DNA of 64,000 bases, taken from assembly GCA_914767715.1 (NCBI GenBank), contig OU612068.1, positions 20,522,001 through 20,586,000 of the forward strand, written 5' to 3'. Below are positions 13,538 through 25,500 of this stretch, piece after piece. The position numbers and the translations under genes were made by a program. Every line of letters starts with the position of its first letter. Positions within the stretch are counted from its first letter, which is position 1. This stretch comes from Membranipora membranacea. Its lineage: Eukaryota; Bryozoa; Gymnolaemata; Cheilostomatida; Membraniporidae. The notes under the pieces were generated by a model. The model saw only the letters and a program-made list of their open reading frames with translations, was not told the DNA's origin and searched no databases.

Positions 13538-16500
13538 ATGTATTTACTTACACTCTGTGCTCTAGTAGCACTTGGGGCTCAGTTTTCGCTGGCGCAAAAG
13601 TAAGTTTACTTAGATAGCAAGTTATTCCTACCAGAGCAGTAATTGTGTAGATAGAACTGAGATAGTTTATCAATTAATTCTGGCCTTCATGAAATTCCTA
13701 TGTTCTGTTGATCTTGTTGCTGTCCAATGACTCACATTCATTCTGCAAACCCGAGGAGTAGACCCAAAAGCTGATGCATCAAACTTATCTTTTGCAGTGA
13801 GCCCTCATACCTTATAAGCACACCAAACAGATGGATACACGAAAGACCAGAGATGGTTTGTGTTGACTTATATAATGTGAGACAAAGGATGACTATCTCT
13901 CTGACTCTGCAGACCGTGTGGATAGGAAGAAGCTGGAGACAACTCCCTCCTGGTACTCAGAATGAGACTGTCGCCACAGCCACCCTAACCATCTCACCAA
14001 CTGGTTAGTTTATTGACCATTATTACACATTACAGCATTATTATCAGTGATTTCATCAAGTCATTTTGTTCAACCAACAACCATGACTTTATTTATGTAC
14101 CCGCATTCATATGCTCTTACTGAATACGTAATGCTCTTTTGTCAGTTCTAAGTCACCAGACATTACAGTAATAAATTATCTTTATTGCAGAGAAATCAAA
14201 ATGTATCTCGATGACATTACCTGGTTTTGATACTGAATCTACCACTCGGCCCGAGCACCTTTTGCTGACCGCAACTGGTCAGCCTACTGTACCGACTCCT
14301 GCAGGTTACACCTTCAGTGACTCATTGAAAATCGGCACTTTGGGATACTGGCAAAACACTGATATAACCTTTGTACAGACTGACAAACCCATCTACAAGC
14401 CCGGACAACTAGGTATGTCCATCATGGTCAACATACAATCCATCATGATTCATCACCATCATCATTGTTTTACTTTTGTACAATGTGAATGTTCAGTGTT
14501 TTTGGTATCACATTTCATTCTCTGGTATGGTTCATTCATTAGTTAGGTTTGGTTGCCCGACAACTAGACATGTTACACAGGGTACCATGAAAGACCATGG
14601 GTGGTATTAACTTGAACAGGACCTTCACTAAAGTGATGATTACGCCTGTTACACTGTTACGTCTATGTTGTAATCTTGTTATAGGCTTACTAGCCTTGCT
14701 TGTGCATCGTCGTGTCAATGATTTCATTTTTTTAAATTCTTCAGAGTTGAGTTTTGCTTGGATTCCTGAGTAGCATCTGCAACATGGTACAAAAATGAAT
14801 TTTCTTATCTGGTGGTTTCATCTACCAACATTAAACTGTCAGTTGTAACTAGCTGTTGTCTCTTTCCCTCTAATTTATGAGTCATAAAGCAGGCATTAGC
14901 TACAATAATTCATCATTTGTGTTTTTTATAGTCAGAATCAGGATTCTCACCCTTGACACCACCCTCAGACCCTCCTATGATATGGTAAGATTATCAGTCA
15001 TTTCTTTGCATTCAATTGCATTTGATTAATTGTAAGGATTACCGTTACAGGTAAACAGAAGCAATACCCTGTAAATATCACAGAGTAAGGATATATATCC
15101 TTACTCTGTGTCAATATCCTATATATGCTCAAGTTCTAGCCATCACTGCATACAGCTAAGATCAATGTGTCATTTCTTTATGTTTAATACTGTGTGAACC
15201 TTTATTAACATGGAATTTAAGGCTTTGACTGCTGGAATGTCTTGATATAAGGAGGCAACTTAAGGTTCACGGGCTGAAACTAGTTTGATATTTGCGCGAT
15301 GTCCTTGGCAATATTCATTCTTTTGAAATCCTATTTCTTAGCTTCCTTTTTTTTGTTTTAAACATCATCATCGTCTATTGCAGATTGATGAGGTTTCCAT
15401 TGAGGCGCCAAACAGAGTGAGAGTTGAGCAATGGAACAACATAACTGTCACCAAAGGTAAGAAGAGAGCAAGCTTCTTCAAGACCTCATATATGACAAAT
15501 TGGTTGTTCCCCTATTAACATCAGTCATTGTCTATCTAAAATTGTTAATTTGAATTCAACCTCTGTTTGAACAATGTATGATTATACCCTTTCCTCATTC
15601 TGCAAAATTCTAGCCCTGTCAAATATGGCTTTTTCTCTCTCTTTCAGGAATGGTTCAATTAGAATTTCAGCTTCATTCTGAGCCAGAGCAGGGAGTTTAC
15701 AACATCAAGATGAGAAGAAATGGTAACGATGATACAGAACAATTTGAGGTGAAAGAATATGGTGAGTACTCTGATCAAAGAACTTTAAAATTTTTTCTTG
15801 CCCTGGTGTTACAACCTCACAAGGTTTATTTCTTTGTGTAAGTGTTTTGTAACGAATTAGAAATCTAGCAACAGCTGCATAACAAAGCAAACTAGTATGT
15901 CTAGGCTACTTTTTCAAACCTGATAGGAGTCGTTGACCAATCTCTAAATGACAAAAGGGTGAATCACTACATAGGTGTAATGTATGCCAAATGGTAAAAA
16001 TATAGAATCATTACTTAAAATGTCTCAGATGGAAGGCTCTTACCTGAAACGCAGGCATCAAGTATTTTTTAACATAATTTTTATGGCTCTAACTCTGCCT
16101 AACATTAATGTGTACTTAGTGCTGTTCACTGGAGATAATCCCCTCGCAATATTCAAATATTCAATGTTGCGCCCTAACAGCAATGTCATTAAAAAAATGC
16201 ATCCCTACATTTTAAGGTTGGATAGTTGTTAGAGTGCCAACTATTTCCTTATGAGTTCCTTGTGATTTCCTTATTGTTTGCTGTGATACATCCTATTACA
16301 AGTCCGATCAGTTTTTGGTAACAGCCTGTACCCTACAAAGCACCCCCACAGCAACCTGTTCATACCGAAAACCCTGTCATTATTACTAAGTCAAGCACAT
16401 AATTCCCTAGTGATTTATCTGTTCTTTATGTAATGTTCGTATTTTCTTCTGCTTATAGTTCTACCCAAATATGAGGTTACCATTGAGCCACCCAAGTATA

Positions 16501-19500
16501 TGACATTCCAAGTAGAGAGAGTAATCGCCAAGGTGTGCGCAAAGTAAGTAAAGCGAGACATTCAAGGTGATACTTTTAATCAAAATAAATTACACCTGAA
16601 GTTACAATCATGCTATTTTGCAATGTTCTCATTATATCAGAACTCCAGAATACTCACGTTCTTTCTGATTGTCAAGCACTATTATATTTTCGTAGTATGT
16701 ATATTATAATTGGTGAACATTGTGCCCTATACTAATGTTTTCAGGTATACATTTGGACAGCCTGTTCGTGGAACAGTAGAGGGCAGTGTTTGCTCAAAAG
16801 AGAGGTCCCAATTCTGGTGGAGAGGAAAAAGATCATCTATTGGTATAGTTGGACCCCCAGGACCACCAGGACAACCCGGTCCAGCAGATCCGAGTGAGGC
16901 TCAGTCTTACTGTACTCTGGTCAACCAACCTGTAAGTGACCTACTGCACCACCATTGTCTCCTTATATCACTAAGTTGTCGTGCGGTTGTATATTAATAT
17001 TCATTGGCTGGAATATTTTTGATGAGCAACTTTTTTAAGTCTAAGTTTGGAAGCATTCTTATGTGAATGCCATAATTTTTCATTAGGTCTTGTGCAGGAA
17101 ACTGTGTTCATGATATAGCAGTTTCGGAGGTGCACGCACAATACGCAGCGCATAATGTGTAGTGCATAATGTGTAACGAATAATGTGAAGTGCAAAATAT
17201 GTAACGCTGAATGTGTAGTGCATAATGTGTAACGCATAATGTGAAGTGCAAAATGTGTAACGCTCAATATGTATAGTGCATAACCATATTGCATAATGCA
17301 TAACAGACTTTTAGAAGTTTATATGTTTATATTTTACAGTTAGTCGATGGATGTTACACTATCAATGTTACAAGAGCTGATGTTGGATACGACCGATATA
17401 CTACTTACCAATATGGAGTCAATCTCGAAATTGCTGCTAGAGTTAAGGAACAGGGTACCAATCAATACCTAAATGCGACGACAGAAACTCTAAGTTTCCA
17501 ACAGTATGACATCAGGGTCAATATTGAGGGCGCTGACAAATTCAAACCTGGACTTCCATACAACGGCAAGGTATGAGAAATCAAACTTATAAGGACTCTA
17601 AATGAGTTCAATTCAACCTTGCGTCCATGAGTTACATATTTTTAACAAGTAATGCATATCTTATTTAGATTATCAATTTTGGCATTATAACCTTTATTAT
17701 TTATTTGATATAATGTAAATTTATTCTAGGTCATAGCGAAGAGACTCGATGATACGCCAGCTAGAAATGAGCCAATCAGCATCCTTATCAACAATTGGGG
17801 ATCAGAAGGTAGATACACTAAGCAATATACTACTGACTCAAACGGTGAAGTGAAGTTCAGTATTCCTCCCGTTGCCGTAGATCTGGCCAGCTACAGCATC
17901 CAGGTATGTAATTATGAATGATTTTAAGTTGGATAACAAATGATTGAATGCTCAATAAACATTATGGGATGGCTAAAACCATAGTTAACAAAAAAACCGT
18001 TTATAATGATACGATACATACATGATATCATGGACAATTCATTTTGGACCCAGTCTTGTGAAATCACTTTTCTTAATTTTTAGGCCGAAGCAACAGCATA
18101 CAACCAATCATTCTGGAGTTATAGGGGCCCATCAGGTTATCAATATGTTGAGGGATGGTACTCTCCAAGCGGATCATTCCTTCAGCTCATTCCTACCTCT
18201 GAAACTCTGAGCTGTAACTCACGTCAAACATTTAAGATCCAGTATACAACAAGCCAGGCTCTAAACACTCAACTCCAGTATCAGGTATGGATCTCTCGGC
18301 ATCAACCTGAATCGCTCGCTCATTTGTAGTGGTCCACTTTTAACTGAATACATTATCACTTTCGCTGATGGCACTACTATTTGTTTTTTGTCTCCCAAGT
18401 CTACAGGTCTTTTTGTATCTATTTGCACAGGTTGTAGGATTGACAGATATTGTTGAATCCGGATCTAACCCTATCAGTCTGACCCTGAACACTGCTGTTA
18501 CAGAGCCTGATTCATCAGATGATTGGGATTTGACCCCAAGACCTCGATGCTGGTACTACTGGTACAGATGTCCTTTTGAAGATGTTGGTCAACCTGGTGG
18601 TCCCACAACAACCACCGCCGCCCCCAGACCTTCAACAGACCCTACATACATCACAGCTACCCATAAGGGAACAATCACTGTCAATGTTCCTATCACAGCA
18701 GCTATGTCCACTACTGGTAGACTTGTAATCTACTACATCAGACCTGATGGTGAAGTTGTTGCCGATGGAATCGACTTCAAAGTAGAGGAATGCACAGCCA
18801 ACAATGTGAGTATCTTACCAATATTAGATAATTGGTATGTTTTAGCTTGAAATTGTTCTTGCTGGATGAAATGTAGATAATTTATGTTAAGGATGTCAAA
18901 AGATAATGATTGTAACAAGGCACCAATAAATCCATGAAATTAATTGCCTCTTTCTAGTATGTTGTTTAAACAATAAACTGAAACAGCAAGCGATTCATTG
19001 TGTTGTTGTGGGCTCTCAACTATGCAAGGCAATGAAGATTCATGAAGTTCAGTTTCAGCCCATTGGTGATATAAGCTTTTGATTTGTTTTTTCAGGCTCA
19101 GATGACATTTAGTAAAAGTACTGCCCGCCCAGGAGAACCAGTGAACATAAGATTCTCTGCCAGTCCTCAATCTCTGTGTAGTTATGGTGTTATCGATAAG
19201 AGCGTCTTCTTAGAGGGAGGAAACAACCAACTGAGCTTGAGCAAAGCTCTCGACCAGATACAGAACCTTGCTCTTAGGGGATGGAGCAGAATCCGTGATT
19301 TTAATCGAGAGGACAAGTGTGGACCTACCCCCAAAAATGGTAGGCCGATGTAACCAATCTATAATGTCAGAACGAATTATTGAGATACGTACTTTGAGGA
19401 GTTATACCAATGATGTATTTTTTTCTCAACCACTGCAATGCAATCTGCGAATTGGTACTAGTACTAGATGATTGAAAGAATTTTTTTCTGTTTCCCCTTT

Positions 19501-22500
19501 GTAAATTGAAGTTCAACAAGGGTAGGATTATTCCCCTTTTTTTTTGCAGACACTCACGAGTTCTACTGGACCATTTCATTCAAGGATGCCAGTGAAGGAT
19601 TCATAACTGCTGGACTGACATACATGACAAACCTAGGCATTGAATCTGCTCCCTGCAAACTTAACAGTTACAGACGCCGTAAGTAAACAAACCATGTGTA
19701 TAAAAATGAATTCTTTCCAGCTAGTATCAAGATACAATATTCAGGCTAGCTAAACAGGACTTTGATAGTTGGGACAGTTACGGAGCATGTATCCACCGGA
19801 TCATCTCTCAAATCACGTCAGAAATGACAAGAGTTACTTTCAGGTTCTATCTACAGATTGACTGTTGACGGTTGGTGCGGAAACAACTATTACACCTATA
19901 GACTATGTTTATCTGAGTTATAGGAGCGGATTGTTAGTTGCTTCATGTTTGCCTTTTTATTGCATATACTGAGTTCACTTCTTCAACACAGACTGCTCGA
20001 AAGTTTTCTCTTGAAGATTGAGTGATGAAATGTCAACATCGTATATGCATCTTGCTAACATTAATCTCACAGAGCTGAAATAAGTGCTTGTTCTTTAGTT
20101 GTAGATCGTTAGCTGGCAAATTTTATGGTGCTAATGATTTTCCATCTGATTTGGCAGTACGATATCATCGTTCTGATGGGATATTTTAGTTGTCTATGTA
20201 CCCTAGAAGTATGTACGAAAAATCTTTCTGATACACTATACTGGGATATATATTCCAAACAATTTGTAGAGGTTTCTAAAGGACAGCTACCTTTCTTGTT
20301 GAATGTATGTCTACTCTTGATGCATGGTGGCTGTCTTATATAACATTTGGGACGGCGATTTTCAGAGACACCACTGATGTCAAGTATTATTACCATGCAG
20401 TGTTATGTTGTAACACCATATTTGCTATTAAAACGACATATTTTGCCCAAAACATTACTTTAATACGTTCAAACATATAGGTCTCGGCTTTCTAGTTATT
20501 AGTGTCGAATTATTAGATAAGGCCTTTTTTGTGATTTTCCGCCTCAACCTTGACCATTTTATACAAGTATATCGATTTAGGAGTTTCAAGTTTTAGCACT
20601 GCTTACTTACAGGTGAAATTCAAATTATTTCAGATTTCACAGTGTACGATTTTGATGACTCAACGCATACTGAACCATTTTCAACTAGCTCAATTGCAGC
20701 ACCAACTACTTCTGAGAGGCCAGATATCTCCTTAACCAACAACGAGAATGTTGTTGCATTTGATGCTGTTAATTCTAACCGGAGGATGAAGCAAGGTCCT
20801 GGCTGTGCCAGCTGTAGCTCTTTTATAGGAAGTGAGGATTTGATTGTCAAGACATCCAGAAGCTTTTTCCCTGAGACATGGCTTTGGGATATGCAGATTA
20901 TAGAGTGAGTTTGCCTCAGACGAAAGACAGACAAAACTGACATCATGAAGAGGGTTAACACAAGAGTTTGTGGTTGCAGATAATGCCTTCAGTGTGCTGC
21001 ATATTCTGTTCTCTCTGTAAAATTTGCAGCTTTACTCTAACACTGTTTGTGTGGTCTTGATCTTTTAGTGCTTTCTGTATATTTATTTGTTAATCATTGT
21101 TCTCTTTTTGGGTCGCTTTTCGCTGTTAGGATTTGTTAAGAGCTTCTTCGTTTTAAATGTAGCCAATCAATTTCATGTTCCCTGTGTAGATGAACTGGAG
21201 ACTGAGGATGATGATGGCATTGATGGGTCCTCTGCACCGGCGCCTCCAGTTTTGGCTGCTGCTGGTCCTGACGGGGATTCATCTAATGCAGGGCTTAGAG
21301 TAGCCTTTGCTGGCAATGCAGGTCCTGACGCTGAAACTCCCAATGCAGTGACCCAGACTGTTAGGACTTTTTTTCCTGAGACTTGGCTCTGGGATTTGAT
21401 CAATATTGAGTGAGTACACAATGACTGCACCTTCTGAGAGAGGGATGTGGATGTGGAAAACTGAATCGAAAAGCAAGAGTTGTCTGTTATTTACTTCTAA
21501 ACGTTCTGCACAGTTTGTTGTTTCTGCACACTTGGAGCAAGATGTTCTTTCAGCACAACTAACACTCACCATCAAATTAATGATATTTTGTGGGGAATTT
21601 ATGAAGGATTAATGTGCACCTAATCCTGAATATGGTCTAATACGATTTATGTTCCCTGGACTAACTACCCCATCACCACATGTCATCTTTTCTTGCTGAT
21701 TCTCAGCGAATGGTTTAGAAGCTTCTCTTTATATTTGATTACCACAATAGACTTTTTAAAGCTGCAATTTATGTCCAGGTTCTTTGAGATAAGTCATATA
21801 ACACCTGTTGGTCTGGCAACTCTTGGGCTGAACGCAACATCTGTTTCAGATCATAGCTCACCGAATTATGTTCCTTATAACTTCTGTGTCTTTCTTCCCA
21901 GTTATGCGCTAAACATTGTGCAAATACACAATGTGATCGGCAATCATTGAGGAATACTTTCAACTGTTCTAAACTATCTCATCCTAGTACCGAACGAGAA
22001 CAAATGGTATTTGCTAAACCTTTTAACCTGACCAACAAAACATGTGCGATATTCAATACTGATTCTCTCCTATTCAATCCCTTCCAATTTTATGAGGATG
22101 TCTAACGACTGTCAAATGGTATATGTATGCATCTTTTCTCTTCATACAACTTGTGTCATTTCAGGCAGTCAGTTTGGTGCTTTGTATGGTCCATCGAATG
22201 GTCTGCCTGGTACACCTGCTGGCGCACCAGGCCAACCTGGTGTTCCTGCTGGCGCACCAGGCCAACCTGGTGATCTTCAGACTGTTGAGTTTATCAGGGG
22301 ACCAAATGCAAATACAAGAAGTGGTGCACCTGGCTCGCCTGGTGGAGATACTGTCACACAGACTGTCAGAACGTTTTTCCCTGAAACCTGGTTATGGGAT
22401 CTCATCAGTATTGAGTGAGTACACAATGATTGTTATCAGCAATCACTGTGGAAAACTGACATTGGGCACAGATTTATTTCATCTCGCTCCTCTAACCATA

Positions 22501-25500
22501 TGAGCTTCTTCTCTGCTTCTCTATGTATATCTTATAAGACCAGCCACTGATTTCTTTATTTCTTTATTATTCCTCTGCCAGTTTTATCCCATCTAGTTAC
22601 ATATCAATTCTTCATCATGATTATGGGATCCTAGTTGTAAGGTTTGTCATCACCCAATATCACACGCGCAACGCTGCAATCGGGAAATTCCACTTCTCTT
22701 CAACTAGACTCCGGGTCTTCAGACTCAGCATAATGCTTGAAATGAGTTGTATTCTCTTGCTGCCTGCCTGACTGTATCATAGATACCTTTTGTTTCACAC
22801 CAGGTCATTAGATGTATAAACTAATTAAAACATGCTGCAGCCAGTCTGTCATTTTTTATCATTGTCACTGCACCATTACTTTTGTTATTTGCTGTGTAAC
22901 TTAAAGAAATCTTGACTTCACCTGATTGACATATGAGAAGTTTGTCAAGGATTATTGTGCACCTAATCCTGAATATCATTTACTATGATTTATGTTTTCT
23001 GGACTAACTAAACCCATCATCACACATCTTATCTTGCTGATCTATGCAGAAGCTTCTCATCATATTTGATTACCATAAAAAGACCTTTCAAAGCTCAACA
23101 ATTTAGGTTCAGGTTGTAGGAGTTATGTCGTCTCTGGGACTGAACGCAACATCGGTTTTGGCTCCTAGCTCATCTGATTATGTTCCTTACAGTTTCAAAC
23201 TGTTCTAAACTCATCCTTGTACCAAACAAGGACAATTTAATCATTTTTGAGGAACCTCACCTGACCAGAAACAAATGTGTGATATTCAATACTGATCTCT
23301 CCTATTCAATCCGTTCCAATTTTAAGAGGATGTCCATCGAGTGTCCAGTGGTACGTGTATAATCTTTTCTCCTCATGCATATTGTGTCATTTCAGGAATT
23401 CAGGAGTTCAGTTCATTTGATGGCCAGCCTGGTGCTCCTGGCCAACCAGGCCAACCAGGTCAACCTGGGTCAGATGGGGCATCAAACGCTAATACCAATA
23501 TTGCTGCACTTGGCGCTCCTGGCGCTCCTGGTGGAGAGACTGCCACGCAGACTGTCAGAACATTCTTCCCAGAAACCTGGTTATGGGATCTCATAAGCAT
23601 TGAGTGAGTACACAATGATTGTTATCAGCAATCACTGTGGAAAACCGGCATCAGGCATAGATTTATTTTTTGTCTCGCGCCTCTAACCATAATTATGAGC
23701 TGCTTCTTGCTTCTTTATGTATCTCATAAGACAAGCAAGAGATTTCTATGCTTTCCTCTGCAAATTTCATTCCACCTAGTGTACATATTAATTCTCCATC
23801 ATGGTTATGGGATCCTAGTCATCATGATTGTCATCACCTTATATTCTCTCACACAATGTCATAATCAGTGATAATGTCTGAGATGAGTCATATTTCCTTG
23901 CTTCCTGGGATTCTGCATTACAGAGACGGCTTGTTTCACATCTGGTCATTGATGTATAAACTCATCGGAACATTCTGTAGCCAGTATCACTCCTATATCA
24001 TGGTCACTGAACCTTTGATTTTTGTTGTTTGGTTTGTATCTTCAATGCATTTGTGACTTCGTTTGATGGACTACGGGAAATTTTATACGTAAGCTGATTT
24101 GTTGAATAGTTTAAACCGTAGTTAACCGTTTCTTTGTTCTTTGAACAAAATAAATCGGCAAGGAAAAGCGACGTTGCTTGGAAAATTTTGTCTGCAACTG
24201 TTGAAAATGGCCAGCTACAAATTTGTGATGAGAATGAGAATTTTCCATGACAGCCCAAAAATTATATGAGTCAATATCTTTTCTTTTGACGCATTGTGTC
24301 ATTATAGGTGTTCTTTTCCGCTCTCAATCAGCTGGGCAGCCTGGAGCGCCTGCTCCTGAGGGTATAGGTGGTGCAAACGGGTTTTCAGGTGCAGATACTG
24401 TGGCCTTAAGTGCAGCACCTGGCTCTCCTGGTGGAGATACTGCCACACAGACTGTCAGAACATTTTTCCCAGAAACCTGGTTATGGGATCTCATTAGTAT
24501 TGAGTGAGTACACAATGATTGTTATCAGCAATCACTGTGAAAATTGACATCAGGCACATGCGTTTTTTGTCCAGCTCCTTGTGAACTGCTCATCTTCTTC
24601 TCTACGTACCTCTTCTAAGACCATCAAAATGTTTCCTTACCTTCCGTTAAGATTTTATTCCCTCATCATGGTTAAGGGATCCTGGTTATGGGACATAATG
24701 ATTGTCATCACCAGTCAAACACTCATTGCAAGCTGGAATTTATACATTACTTCAACCTAACCGGGTCTGGTGTTATTTACTTACTGCCCACGCTTCCAAT
24801 ATTGCAGAGATTGTTGCATGTACATGTTTCCTGTCATAACTGTTGCTCTTTACCACTGTTACTAACACCAAAACTCTTGCCATTGATGTCAGTTTTCCCA
24901 GATGTCTAATATTTGATTGTTTAGACATTCAACTCTTATCAAAGAGCGAAGGGAATTTAAATATTGCTTCAAGCCAAGATTCCTGTTCAAATGGTAATGG
25001 TAACAGCAACGAAACAAATGGTCAGGAGATTTTAGTGGTAATAGCAGAATTGATAATTCTGACACCAATACTGCTACTCAAACAGTTAGAAAATTGTTAA
25101 CTGAGAATTGGCTCTGGGATCTTGTAAGCATGGTGTGAGATTTGATCCACTTATAAAAAGAAAATTTGCATGGGAACAGTTTTGAGTATCTGGCAGCATT
25201 GAGATAATCAATATTCTACTTAATGTATGTATGTATGTATGTAAACCTTTTGCAGCGGATCAGGATCAGCAGTCGTCCCATCCACAGTACCTGATACCAT
25301 TACTGAGTGGGTCGGCAATGCTGTCTGTCTCAGTGACCAGGCTGGCCTCGGGGTGTCTGAGCCTGCTAAGCTTATCGCCTTCCAGCCTTTCTTTGTCTCT
25401 ATGAGGCTGCCTTACTCAGTCATCAGAGCAGAGAAACTCCCAGTAGCTGTGACTGTCAACAACTATCTGACTGAGTGTATGGCTGTAAGTACTAATCATT

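Noticed and set aside
17001..17301. Minus-strand frames with repeated Tyr/Leu/His/Cys blocks
   Set aside because: They are translations of the intronic GCATAATGTG tandem repeat.
17141..17302. CRISPR-like array
   Set aside because: The unit is 10-12 bases, imperfect, without spacers, and lies in a eukaryotic intron.
21190..24503. The Gly-X-Y-rich open frames as a small collagen gene or separate genes
   Set aside because: Each is bounded by splice sites in the phases of the A2M gene and ends in the A2M post-bait segment. The Gly-X-Y runs are too short for collagen.
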